From NCBI RefSeq assembly GCF_025753795.1, contig NZ_JAOWPS010000001.1:310001-374000 (forward strand): a stretch of 64,000 nt of DNA. The letters run 5' to 3'. The position numbers were made by a program, and so were the translations under genes. Under the pieces are notes generated by a model. It ran no database searches. It saw only the letters and a list, made by a program, of their open reading frames with translations, and had not been told where the DNA came from. Positions within the stretch are counted from its first letter, which is position 1. Each line of letters begins with the position of its first letter. Of this stretch, positions 43,740-52,183 are shown one piece after another. Origin of the DNA: Mesorhizobium sp. YC-39. Lineage in GTDB: Bacteria; Pseudomonadota; Alphaproteobacteria; Rhizobiales; Rhizobiaceae.

Positions 43740-44012
43740 ATGAACATCAAAGCTATCTGTCTCGGTGCCGCAATTGCACTTTCCGCGTCTGGCGGCATTG
43801 CACTTGCCGGTACGCTGGATGAGCCGGACACTATGGAGCCGTTCTTTACGGATGCCAGCATGAAAACCATGAAGCCGATGGAGGAATTCAAGGCCGTATT
43901 CATGGCCATGCCCGCCGAAAAGCGAGAAGCGATGAAGAAGGAGTGCGCGGACATGAGGCAGCCCTACACCGCTTTCTGCGCGAATGTGAATACGCTCGGT
44001 GGCCATAACTAA
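43740..44012 (+). CDS. Small secreted protein, copy 2
   Basis: 90 residues, same signal peptide as copy 1 (identical through ALA). The mature domain differs at seven residues and carries cysteines in KECADMRQ and AFCANV. Same ribosome site as copy 1. Family not recognised. It precedes the dead hydrolase tail and the mdc operon; co-transcription with mdcA is possible since about 295 bases separate them with no visible terminator. Confidence 0.75.
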   Translation: MNIKAICLGAAIALSASGGIALAGTLDEPDTMEPFFTDASMKTMKPMEEFKAVFMAMPAEKREAMKKECADMRQPYTAFCANVNTLGGHN

Positions 44013-44038
44013 GACCGAGTTAGTCACGCTCAACACCG

Positions 44039-44227
44039 GCCGCCACGGCGTGGAAGACCAAGCCGCGTTGGGACATCGTCGCCGGCAACGACCAGATCAT
44101 TAATCCCGACCTCGAGCGCTTTCCACCATGAGCGCGCCAGGGCCCCCTTCGTCGTCGTGCCAGGTGCCAGCCATTCGGATCCCGTGCGGGTTGCCGCCCT
44201 CATCGAGCAGGCGGCCCACAAGGCGGC
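44039..44227 (+). pseudogene. C-terminal remnant of an alpha/beta hydrolase, copy 2
   Basis: Same two-frame remnant as in copy 1 (WKTKPRWDIVAGNDQIINP, then GASHSDPVRVAALIEQAA), with one substitution. The second piece is in frame with mdcA, which makes the mdcA reading frame look longer than the gene. Confidence 0.65.
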
Positions 44228-44306
44228 GAGGCGACCGAATGGGAAATCGCAAAGCCGTCGCGTGCGAAGGCGCGGCAGCTTCCTTCCCGGTGCACGAGGT
44301 TCGTCC

Positions 44307-45977
44307 ATGAATGCCCGATCGAACGGTCCATCGCAACGCGCTTGGGATACGACCCGGCAATCGCGCGAGCAGCGCCTGGCCGCCGCCGCCCGCTACGCCA
44401 GGGGCAAGCTGGTCTCCCACGAGGACGCGACGAAGCTGCTGGAGGCCGTGGTCCGTGCCGGTGACCGGGTCTGCCTCGAAGGCGATAACCAGAAGCAGGC
44501 CGACTTTCTCGCCGCCCGGCTCGCCGAGGTCGACCCTGCGGTGGTGAAGGACCTGCACATCGTGCAGTCGGGCGTGGTGCTGGCCGAGCATCTCGACCTG
44601 TTCGAGGCCGGCATCGCCAAGAGGCTCGACTTCTCCTATTCCGGCCCGCAGGGAGCAGCGATCGCGCGCGCGCTCAAGGCCGGCAAGATCGAGCTCGGCG
44701 CGGTTCATACCTATCTCGAGCTGTTCTCGCGCTACTTCGTCGATCTGACCCCGCATGTCGCGCTCACCGTGGCGCGCTGTGCGGACCGCGACGGCAATCT
44801 CTATATGGGCCCGAACACCGAGGATTCGCCCGTCGTCATCGAGGCGACCGCGTTCAAGCAAGGCATCGTCATTGCGCAGGTCAACGAGTTGGTCGACAAG
44901 GTGCCGCGCGTCGACGTACCGGGCGACCGGGTCGATTTCGTCGTGGCGGCACCGTCGAACTTCTATGTCGAGCCGCTGTTCACCCGCGACCCGGCACAGA
45001 TCACCGAAACGCAAATCCTCGGCGCCATGCTGGCGATCAAGGGCATCTACGCGCCCTATGGCGTGAAGCGGCTGAACCACGGCATCGGCTTTAATACTGC
45101 CGCCATCGAGCTGATCCTGCCGACCTATGCCGAGCAGCTCGGCCTGAAGGGCAGGATCGCGACCCATTTCGCGCTGAACCCGCACCCCACCCTTATCCCG
45201 GCCATCGAGAGCGGCTGGGTCGAACAGGTCCACAGCTTCGGCTCGGAAGTCGGCATGGACGACTACATGCGTGCTCGACCGGACATATTCTTCACCGGCC
45301 GCGACGGCTCCATGGCCTCGAACCGCATGTACTGCCAGTCTGCGGGGCTCTACGCCACCGACCTGTTCATCGGCTCGACCCTGCAGATTGACCTCGCCGG
45401 CAATTCCTCGACCTTCACCAAGGACCGCATTGCCGGCTTCGGCGGCGCGCCGAACATGGGCTCCGATCCGCGCGGCCGCCGCCATGCGAGCGATGCCTGG
45501 CTGAAGGCGGGCCGCGAGGCCGCGGGCGAGACGACGCGCCTGCCGCGCGGGCGAAAACTCGTGGTGCAGATCGTCGAGACCTTCGGCGAGAAGCTCAGCC
45601 CGACCTTCGTCGAGAACCTCGACAGCATCGAGCTGGCGAAGTCGCTCGATCTCGCTCTCCCCCCGGTGATGATTTATGGCGACGACGTCAGCCACATCGT
45701 GACCGAGGAAGGCATCGCCAATCTCCTGCTCTGCCGCACGCCCGTCGAGCGCGAGCAGGCGATCCGGGGCGTCGCCGGCTACACGGATGTCGGGCGCGCT
45801 CGCGACGCCAGGGCGGTGGAGGAACTGCGCGCCCGCAAGGTGATCCAGCGGCCGGAAGACCTTGGCATCGATCCGCTCGAGGCCAACAAGAGCCTGCTCG
45901 CCGCGCGCTCTATCAAGGAGCTCATGCACTGGTCGGGCAATCTCTACGATCCGCCGGCCAAGTTCCGCAATTGGTGA
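44307..45977 (+). CDS. mdcA: Malonate decarboxylase subunit alpha (acetyl-ACP:malonate ACP transferase)
   Basis: 556 residues, the usual size. It exchanges acetyl for malonyl on the acyl carrier protein of the biotin-independent malonate decarboxylase complex, cytoplasmic. Family landmarks: RVCLEGDNQKQADFLA, HIVQSGVVLAEHLDLFE, FSYSGPQGAAIARALKAG, HTYLELFSRYFVDLTPHVAL, YCQSAGLYATDLFIGSTLQI and a C-terminal MHWSGNLYDPPAKFRNW. ATG 44307 has GAGG 7 bases upstream; the frame upstream is the hydrolase remnant. First gene of mdcACDEGBH. Confidence 0.95.
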   Translation: MNARSNGPSQRAWDTTRQSREQRLAAAARYARGKLVSHEDATKLLEAVVRAGDRVCLEGDNQKQADFLAARLAEVDPAVVKDLHIVQSGVVLAEHLDLFEAGIAKRLDFSYSGPQGAAIARALKAGKIELGAVHTYLELFSRYFVDLTPHVALTVARCADRDGNLYMGPNTEDSPVVIEATAFKQGIVIAQVNELVDKVPRVDVPGDRVDFVVAAPSNFYVEPLFTRDPAQITETQILGAMLAIKGIYAPYGVKRLNHGIGFNTAAIELILPTYAEQLGLKGRIATHFALNPHPTLIPAIESGWVEQVHSFGSEVGMDDYMRARPDIFFTGRDGSMASNRMYCQSAGLYATDLFIGSTLQIDLAGNSSTFTKDRIAGFGGAPNMGSDPRGRRHASDAWLKAGREAAGETTRLPRGRKLVVQIVETFGEKLSPTFVENLDSIELAKSLDLALPPVMIYGDDVSHIVTEEGIANLLLCRTPVEREQAIRGVAGYTDVGRARDARAVEELRARKVIQRPEDLGIDPLEANKSLLAARSIKELMHWSGNLYDPPAKFRNW

Positions 45978-45988
45978 GGAGGCGGCAC

Positions 45989-46306
45989 ATGGAAATCCTC
46001 AAAGTCCACCACAAAACCCGCGGTCCAGCCGCCGGCACCGTTGGCAGCGCCCTTGTCGGCGTCGTCGCCTCCGGCAATCTCGAAGTGCTGCTGGAACGCA
46101 CGCTTGCCGATACTGAATGCACCGTCGAAATCGCCACCCCGGTGCGCGGCTATGACGATGTCTGGAAGGCCGTCGTCGCCGAATTTGTCGAACGCGCCTC
46201 GCCGGGCGGCCTGCGCATCTCCATCAATGACAGCGGCGCCCGACCCGACACGGTAATGCTGCGGCTGTTGCAGGGCGTGCGAACCATAGAGACTGGCCAT
46301 GACTGA
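45989..46306 (+). CDS. mdcC: Malonate decarboxylase acyl carrier protein (delta subunit)
   Basis: 105 residues. It carries the 2'-(5''-phosphoribosyl)-3'-dephospho-CoA group on a serine; S28 in VGVVASGNLEVL fits the attachment site. It contains no 4'-phosphopantetheine DSL motif, as expected. GAGGAGG precedes ATG 45989 by about 7 bases. It starts 11 bases after mdcA and overlaps mdcD by 8. Confidence 0.93.
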   Translation: MEILKVHHKTRGPAAGTVGSALVGVVASGNLEVLLERTLADTECTVEIATPVRGYDDVWKAVVAEFVERASPGGLRISINDSGARPDTVMLRLLQGVRTIETGHD

Positions 46307-47228
46307 CCCGAAGCATCCCTCTGCCGATACCGCAAGCTGGTTCCTCTCGACCGCACGCGAGCGCCTCACGGGGCTGCTCGATCCGGGTAGTTTCGCCGAG
46401 TTCCTGCCACCGACGGAGCGCGCGCAGAGCCCCCACCTCGCCTTGTTCGACCTGCCCGCCGCCTTCGACGACGGCATGGTTGTCGGGCGCGGCCGGCTCG
46501 GGAGACGTGCCGTGCTTGTCGCGGCACAGGAAGGCCAGTTCATGGGCGGCACCTTCGCCGAGGTGAGCGGGGCCAAACTCGTCGGCCTGCTACGCGCCGC
46601 ACGCGACGATCCGAAGCTGCCGCGCATCGTCCTCTTGCTGCTCGACAGCGGCGGGGTGCGATTACAGGAAGCCAATGCCGGCGAGCTCGCAGTGGCCGAG
46701 GTGATGCGCGCCATCGTCGAAGCGCGCGGCTTCGGCGTGACTGTCATCGCCCTCGTCGGCGGGAGAGCAGGCGCCTTCGGCGGCGCGGGCCTCACCGCCG
46801 CCACGTGCTCGCGGATCGTCATTTCGGAACAGGGGCGCACCGGCGTGTCAGGCCCGGAGGTGATCGAGACCAACAAAGGCGTCGAGGAATTCGACTCCCA
46901 GGACAAAGCGCTGGTTTGGAGCGTGACCGGAGGACGCAATCGCCGCCTGCTCGGGGGCGCCGACGCCTATGCCGGGGACACTGTGGCGGGCTTCCGCGAC
47001 GCCGTGCTCGCGTTGATCGACCGAGCGCCGCCTTTCGATCTGGTGACCCTGCGCGCCGAGCAACGACGGCTCGCCGACCGGATAGAGTGCCTTGGTGCGT
47101 GCAACTCCGCGGTCGAGATGTGGGTAGCGCTCGGCATTGCCGAACCGCAAACCATACGGAACTTGGATGATGCGGCCTTCGCGGAGATCGTCAAAGGCCT
47201 GAGAGGAGCTGCTTATGAAGCTCGATGA
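46299..47228 (+). CDS. mdcD: Malonate decarboxylase subunit beta
   Basis: 309 residues, crotonase/carboxyltransferase fold. Together with MdcE it decarboxylates malonyl-ACP to acetyl-ACP. Landmarks: LDSGGVRLQEANAGELA, VGGRAGAFGGAGLTAATCSR and RTGVSGPEVIETNKGVEEFDS. Starts inside the end of mdcC (8-base overlap) and overlaps mdcE by 14 bases, showing tight translational coupling. Confidence 0.93.
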   Translation: MTDPKHPSADTASWFLSTARERLTGLLDPGSFAEFLPPTERAQSPHLALFDLPAAFDDGMVVGRGRLGRRAVLVAAQEGQFMGGTFAEVSGAKLVGLLRAARDDPKLPRIVLLLLDSGGVRLQEANAGELAVAEVMRAIVEARGFGVTVIALVGGRAGAFGGAGLTAATCSRIVISEQGRTGVSGPEVIETNKGVEEFDSQDKALVWSVTGGRNRRLLGGADAYAGDTVAGFRDAVLALIDRAPPFDLVTLRAEQRRLADRIECLGACNSAVEMWVALGIAEPQTIRNLDDAAFAEIVKGLRGAAYEAR

Positions 47229-47946
47229 GATCCTCTCAAGTCTCTTCCTCATGGGGCACGACATCGATCCTCGGCCCGATCATCTGATCCTCGGCACGGG
47301 AAAGCGGGCCAATGGTGGCACGGTCGAGGTGGTCGGCATCGCCGACGGCGAGGCATTGGGGATCGAGGGGGTGCTGCCGCTGGCCCGACGCGTGCTCGAC
47401 ATCGTCGCGACCGGCGGCAAGACACCGATCCTCGTCATCGTCGACACGCAGGGCCAACTCATGTCCCGCCGCGACGAGATGCTCGGCCTCAACGAGTATC
47501 TCGCCCACCTAGCGAAATGCCTGCTGCTGGCGAGCCGCAGCGGCCATGCCACCGTCGGGCTGAATTACGGCAAGGCCGTCGCCGGCGCTTTCCTCGCTAC
47601 TGCGCTAGCCACCGACGTCCTTGTCGCGCTGCCAGACGCCGAGCCGGCTGTGATGGACCTGCCCTCCATGGCGCGCGTGACCAAGCTGCCGCAGGAAAAG
47701 CTCGAGGCCCTGTCGAAAACCACCCCGGTCTTCGCGCCGGGGCTGGATTCGATGACCAAGGTCGGCGCGATCGCGCAGGTCTGGGACCCCGCGAAGCCGC
47801 TCGACGTCCAGTTCGAGGCGACGCTCGCGACCATCCCGGCGCACGACGTGCGCGACGCACTGGGTGCCGAGCGCGGCGGGCGGCTCCTCGCCGCCGGCAT
47901 CGCCCGGCGCGTGGCGGACCAGGCGGGCGAAGACCGCCGTGCATAG
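47215..47946 (+). CDS. mdcE: Malonate decarboxylase subunit gamma
   Basis: 243 residues, second carboxyltransferase-fold subunit. Landmarks: VDTQGQLMSRRDEMLGLNEY, GLNYGKAVAGAFLATALATD and PDAEPAVMDLPSMARVTKLP. It forms the decarboxylase core with MdcD. AGGAGC lies about 8 bases before the ATG. Overlaps mdcG by 8 bases. Confidence 0.93.
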   Translation: MKLDEILSSLFLMGHDIDPRPDHLILGTGKRANGGTVEVVGIADGEALGIEGVLPLARRVLDIVATGGKTPILVIVDTQGQLMSRRDEMLGLNEYLAHLAKCLLLASRSGHATVGLNYGKAVAGAFLATALATDVLVALPDAEPAVMDLPSMARVTKLPQEKLEALSKTTPVFAPGLDSMTKVGAIAQVWDPAKPLDVQFEATLATIPAHDVRDALGAERGGRLLAAGIARRVADQAGEDRRA

Positions 47947-48601
47947 CCGCCACCAACTCCTGCGCATCCGGCCGGAGGCATGGGCGGACGTGCTCGACCG
48001 CGCCCTCCGCATGCCGGAGCTCGCGGGCGACGAGCGGGAGCTTCTCGCCGGCTGGGCGGAGCGCGGCTGGCCGGTGATCGTGCGCCGTCCGGCGCTGGGC
48101 GAGACGGGCGGCATCGCGGTCGGCGTGCCCATGCCCCCCGCGCTCGGCAAGCGGCGCGTCGGTCTCACAGTCCCGGTCCCGGCCGTCGCACGGATGCTCC
48201 CCCTGGTCGCACTGGAGGAGGCCGCCGCATTGGTGCCGCCCAGGCTGCGGCCCCAGATCGACGCCGTCCTCGCGCTCGGGCGGCGCCTGGCGCTGCGGCC
48301 GGCCGTGTTCGGTGCGCTGCTCTGGCAGCACTTGACCGGGCTTTCCTATCTGCGGCCCGCCTCCGACCTCGACCTGCTCTGGCCGGCACCGGACCGCGAC
48401 ATCCAACCCGATCTGTTGGCCGGACTCGCGCGGATCGACGAGCACGGCGCCGTCCGGCTCGATGGCGAGATCCTGTTCTCCGGCGGGGCCGGGGTGAACT
48501 GGCGCGAGCTCCATGCCGAAATCGGTCGACCCGCCGGCGCGGTTCTTGTGAAATCCATGAAGGGAACGGAACTGAGATGCGCGCGCACCCTCTTCGCCTG
48601 A
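47939..48601 (+). CDS. mdcG: Holo-ACP synthase: phosphoribosyl-dephospho-CoA transferase
   Basis: 220 residues. Transfers the triphosphoribosyl-dephospho-CoA made by MdcB onto apo-MdcC. Nucleotidyltransferase-like acids D143 and D145 lie in LRPASDLDLLW, corresponding to the conserved DxD of Klebsiella MdcG. The GTG at 47939 is preferred because the protein then begins VHSRHQLLRI as in relatives; the frame is open to 47864. Overlaps mdcE by 8 and mdcB by 25 bases. Confidence 0.9.
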   Translation: MHSRHQLLRIRPEAWADVLDRALRMPELAGDERELLAGWAERGWPVIVRRPALGETGGIAVGVPMPPALGKRRVGLTVPVPAVARMLPLVALEEAAALVPPRLRPQIDAVLALGRRLALRPAVFGALLWQHLTGLSYLRPASDLDLLWPAPDRDIQPDLLAGLARIDEHGAVRLDGEILFSGGAGVNWRELHAEIGRPAGAVLVKSMKGTELRCARTLFA

Positions 48602-49467
48602 CCGCTCCCACCACTGGTCCGGCCGGCACCGAGCCAGTTCACGAGGCCGTCTTCGCGTGGATCGGCGAGGCGGCGGCGCAGGCGCTGACCGACGAGCTGG
48701 AAACCTGGCCGAAGCCCGGCCTCGTCAGCCTCGTCGATGCCGGCAGCCACGATAACATGGATGCTGGCACCTTCCGGCGCAGCATCGCCGCGCTTCGGCC
48801 GTTCTACGTCGAACTCGCGCGAGCCGGTGCGGCAGGCGCAGGCATGGACGCGCTGCGGTGGACGGGGCTGCGGGCGGAAGCGGCTATGCTAGCCGCGACC
48901 GGCGGGGTAAATACTCATCGGGGCGCCATCTTCGCGCTCGGCCTGCTCTGCGCTGCAGCGGGTGCAACTCTTGCGGAATGCGCGGCCGGACTGACGGCGG
49001 CACGACTGACCTCCATGGTCCGCGACAGGTGGGCCGCAGCGATCCTGCGCGGCCCGATTCCATTGAACAGCCATGGCAGCGGCGTGCTGCGCCGTTTCGG
49101 TGCCGGTGGCGCGCGTACCGAGGCCGCGAACGGCTTCCCGCACGCCGTGCGGATCGGACTGCCCGCCCTTCACGCCGGGAGGAGCCTCTCCGGTAATGAG
49201 GAGGCGGCGCGCGTACACGCCTTCTTCGCGCTGCTGGCGGCGATGGAGGACACCAACCTGCTGCATCGCGGCGGCGCGGAGGGCCTCAGGGATGCTCGCG
49301 AGGCGGCGCGCTACTTCCTGCTCGTCGGCGGCGTCGGCCGGCCGGACTGGCTCGCCCATGCCATCGCGGTGCATCGCCGGTTCGTCGCGCGGCGCCTCAG
49401 CCCGGGCGGCTCGGCCGACCTGCTGGCCGCGACGATCTTCCTCGATCGCCTCGGGAACGGGCTGTGA
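48577..49467 (+). CDS. mdcB: Triphosphoribosyl-dephospho-CoA synthase
   Basis: 296 residues, CitG/MdcB family. Makes the prosthetic-group precursor from dephospho-CoA and ATP. Landmarks: WPKPGLVSLVDAGSHDNMDA near residue 47, ATGGVNTHRGAIFALGLL, and LAAMEDTNLLHRGGAEGLRD. ATG 48577 lies inside mdcG's end (25-base overlap). Overlaps mdcH by 4 bases (GTGA). Confidence 0.93.
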   Translation: MRAHPLRLTAPTTGPAGTEPVHEAVFAWIGEAAAQALTDELETWPKPGLVSLVDAGSHDNMDAGTFRRSIAALRPFYVELARAGAAGAGMDALRWTGLRAEAAMLAATGGVNTHRGAIFALGLLCAAAGATLAECAAGLTAARLTSMVRDRWAAAILRGPIPLNSHGSGVLRRFGAGGARTEAANGFPHAVRIGLPALHAGRSLSGNEEAARVHAFFALLAAMEDTNLLHRGGAEGLRDAREAARYFLLVGGVGRPDWLAHAIAVHRRFVARRLSPGGSADLLAATIFLDRLGNGL

Positions 49468-50396
49468 GCAGCACCGCCATATTGTGCTCGGGCCAGGGCC
49501 GCCAGAGCCCGGAGATGTTCGACCTCGTCGCCTTCGAGCCGGCGGCGGCGGCGGTCTTTGCCGCGGCCGCCCGAGCGCTCGGCGGGCGGGACGCGCGCGA
49601 CCTCGTGCGGGAGGGCGGCGGCATCATCCAACGCAACGGCGTCGCCCAGGTGCTGTGCTGCACGGCGGCGCTAGCCACCTGGGCCATTATCGGGCCATCA
49701 GCTCCACGCCCGCGGATCATCGCCGGCTACAGTGCGGGCGAAGTGCCAGCCTGGGCTGTCGCCGGCGTCATGGACGCGTCGAGCGCCTTCGACCTCGTGG
49801 CGCGCCGCGCCGCGTTCATGGACGAGGCGACACGCGAGCCCTCCGGGCTCGCTGCCATCGTCGGCTTGCCGCGCGATGTCGTTGACGGACTTTGCCGCGC
49901 CCATGGGCTCGACGTCGCCATCGTCAACGGTCCGCTGCACGTCATCGTCGGTGGGCGCGTGGCGGGGCTCCGGCGGGGACTCATGGACGCCGCGGCACGC
50001 GGCGCCACCCGCGCGACGATACTGCCGATCCACGTCGCCTCGCACACGCCGGCTCTCGAGGCCGCAGCCGGGCGGTTCGGCGGGCTGCTGAGGGAAACCG
50101 TCGCGGACGCCCGTTTGCCGCGCGAGGTGCGGCTGATCAGTGGGATCGACGGGACGCCGGTTCGCCGGATCGCCGACGGTCTCGTCAAGCTCGCCGCGCA
50201 GGTCGCGACAACCATCGACTGGGCGGCCTGCATGGATGCTTGCCGCGCCTCGCGTCCCGCCCGCGTGCTCGAACTCGGACCCGGCGACGCGCTGGCGCGA
50301 ATGATGACCGAGTTCGAGCCCGGCATACCGGCGCGCAGCGCCGCCGATTTCCGCTCCATCACTGGCCTGCGCCGCTGGATGGAAGCGGCAGTCTGA
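49464..50396 (+). CDS. mdcH: Malonyl-CoA:ACP transacylase, malonate decarboxylase epsilon subunit
   Basis: 310 residues, FabD-like acyltransferase that first loads malonyl onto MdcC. N-terminal AILCSGQGRQSPEMFDL is the oxyanion GQG region; the nucleophile Ser is in GYSAGEVPAWAVAG (GHSxGE in FabD); VNGPLHVIVGG and HVASHTP (active-site His) follow. GTG start at 49464 overlaps the mdcB stop. Last gene of the operon; no mdcL, mdcM or other malonate transporter and no mdcR follow. Confidence 0.92.
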   Translation: MSSTAILCSGQGRQSPEMFDLVAFEPAAAAVFAAAARALGGRDARDLVREGGGIIQRNGVAQVLCCTAALATWAIIGPSAPRPRIIAGYSAGEVPAWAVAGVMDASSAFDLVARRAAFMDEATREPSGLAAIVGLPRDVVDGLCRAHGLDVAIVNGPLHVIVGGRVAGLRRGLMDAAARGATRATILPIHVASHTPALEAAAGRFGGLLRETVADARLPREVRLISGIDGTPVRRIADGLVKLAAQVATTIDWAACMDACRASRPARVLELGPGDALARMMTEFEPGIPARSAADFRSITGLRRWMEAAV

Positions 50397-50444
50397 ACGC
50401 CCATACGGATAATGGAACCGAACCGCTCACTCACGAGGAAAACA

Positions 50445-50876
50445 ATGACCGAGACCATTCTCTACGCGACCAAGGTCACGGCGACCGGTGGCCGCAAGGG
50501 CACGATCCGCAGCGAGGACGGCACACTGGACCTCAAGCTCGCTATCCCCAGGGAACTGGGCGGCATGGGCGGAGCCACCAATCCCGAGCAGCTCTTTGCC
50601 GGTGGCTATGCCGCCTGCTTCGAGAACGCGCTGCTGCGGGTGGCGCGCCAGTCCGGTCATCGCTTCGCCGACGGCGATGTCGAGGTGGTCGCCGAGATCG
50701 GGCTCAGCCGCAACGAGGCCGATGCCTTCGTGCTGCACGCGACACTCGCGGTCAACATCGCCGGCGTCGACCAGGCGACCGCCGAGCAACTGGTGCGCGG
50801 CGCCGATGCCATCTGCCCCTATTCCAATGCGATCCGCGGGAACGTCGATGTCGCCAAGACGGTCGTTGCGCTGTGA
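50445..50876 (+). CDS. Ohr/OsmC family organic hydroperoxide resistance protein
   Basis: 143 residues. Thiol peroxidase that reduces organic hydroperoxides with lipoylated proteins as usual donor. Peroxidatic C58 in GGYAACFENAL and resolving C124 in DAICPYSNA, with the partner Arg expected in the N-terminal strands. ATG 50445 has GAGGA 5 bases upstream. It lies 48 bases after mdcH and may share its transcript. No MarR-type OhrR gene is adjacent. Confidence 0.9.
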   Translation: MTETILYATKVTATGGRKGTIRSEDGTLDLKLAIPRELGGMGGATNPEQLFAGGYAACFENALLRVARQSGHRFADGDVEVVAEIGLSRNEADAFVLHATLAVNIAGVDQATAEQLVRGADAICPYSNAIRGNVDVAKTVVAL

Positions 50877-51045
50877 CATTGATAAGACTGATCGCGGCCG
50901 ACAACGCATACCAAGGGATGTCTGGACCTAAATCAAGCGCTTAGTCTGGTTGCCCTGCGTAGAATGTCGCGGCGAAATGCCGTCGGCTATCCAGTCCTGG
51001 TTGGCGACGCACGGGAGACGTGCCTGACCCGTAAGGACAGCGATC

Positions 51046-51888
51046 ATGAATGACAGCCTCTCACCGCTCGAAATCGCGCGCGCAATGGTGGATCTCGGCG
51101 CCGCCAAAGCCGCTCACAGCGTTCCTGATCTTTTGATCCGCGGCATGCTTTCCGGCGCGCTCCTCGCCTTCGCGACATGTCTGGCCCTGCAGGGTGCGCT
51201 TCAGACAAATGTCCCACTCGTTGGCGCTCTCATCTTCCCGGTGGGGTTTGCCATCATCATCATCCTTGGCCTCGAACTCCTGACCGGGAATTTTGGACTG
51301 GTACCACTGGCCGTCCTGGCTCACCGCACGACGGTCGGCCGGATGTTGGCCAACTGGTTCTGGGTTTTTGTCGGCAACATGCTCGGCTCGCTGGCCTTCG
51401 CTGGGCTGTTCTATGTCGTCCTGACCGATGTCGGCAATGTCGGGGCGGGTGTGCTCGGAGATCATCTGCGCGCGCTCGCCGAAGCAAAGACGATCGCCTA
51501 TGAGCCATATGGATATGATGGACTGGTGACCGGTTTCGTCAAGGCCATGCTCTGCAACTGGATGGTCTGCCTCGGCGTCGTCATGGGAACGAGTTCGAAG
51601 TCCGTCGTCGGCAGGATCGTCGGATGCTGGTTGCCAATATTCGCCTTCTTCGCACTCGGCTTCGAGCACTGCGTCGTCAACATGTTCGTCATTCCCATGG
51701 GGATGATGCTCGGGGCCAAGATCAGCTTCGCAGACTGGTGGTACTGGAACCAGATACCCGTTACCCTGGGCAACATTGCCGGCGGGTTCCTGTTCACGGG
51801 GCTTCCTCTCTTTTGGACCTATCTGAGGGGCGGCGCAGAAGGCATGCCCGCCCCCGCGGCGAGGATGTCATTCGGCCCGGCCGAGTGA
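51046..51888 (+). CDS. Formate/nitrite transporter (FNT) family channel
   Basis: 280 residues with about six membrane segments, typical of pentameric FocA/NirC channels. N-terminal amphipathic start, then LIRGMLSGALLAFATCLALQ, FPVGFAIIIILGLELLTGNF, NWFWVFVGNMLGSLAF, AMLCNWMVCLGVVMG (the conserved NWxVC constriction) and GFEHCVVNMFVIPMG (the central GxEHxVxNMF). Transports small monocarboxylates such as formate or acetate, or nitrite. Its place after the malonate decarboxylase operon makes acetate export or formate movement worth considering; formate would also suit the oxidoreductase at 55968. Confidence 0.9.
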   Translation: MNDSLSPLEIARAMVDLGAAKAAHSVPDLLIRGMLSGALLAFATCLALQGALQTNVPLVGALIFPVGFAIIIILGLELLTGNFGLVPLAVLAHRTTVGRMLANWFWVFVGNMLGSLAFAGLFYVVLTDVGNVGAGVLGDHLRALAEAKTIAYEPYGYDGLVTGFVKAMLCNWMVCLGVVMGTSSKSVVGRIVGCWLPIFAFFALGFEHCVVNMFVIPMGMMLGAKISFADWWYWNQIPVTLGNIAGGFLFTGLPLFWTYLRGGAEGMPAPAARMSFGPAE

Positions 51889-52183
51889 TCGGGTCGGCAC
51901 TCTCGCGAACACACCTCCTTCCTCAACATCGAGCCGCCCACATTGCATCGCGAAAGAATGTAGTCGTTTCGAAAAGAAGCCCTCTGTTGGGTCCGCCATG
52001 GTGGCGCCGACGGCACCCCAGCCGCGCACAGTATCGATTGGCCGCAGCAGGCCAGGAGCCGCACATGCATCAGAGACCAGACGTGCAGTCCCGAACGAGC
52101 GGATGGCTGTGGCTGTCTGCTTCGTGTCCGACCGGGTTCAGTCCGGATCACGAGTTGCAATCGCCGCCCTTGCGCACTGCCTG

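Larger units (their letters stand above)
43530..44643 (+). repeat. Direct duplication, copy 2
   Basis: Counterpart of 33703-34657, offset exactly 9,827 bp, and the complete version: it includes the 159 bases (44401-44559) lost from copy 1 and continues into the intact mdcA. The first 210 bases are identical between copies; 3 differences occur in the 388 bases between the small gene's stop and the deletion point. Confidence 0.95.

Noticed and set aside
44100..45929. 609-codon minus-strand open frame antisense to mdcA
   Set aside because: No recognisable domain, and mdcA on the plus strand is unmistakable; GC-rich antisense shadow.
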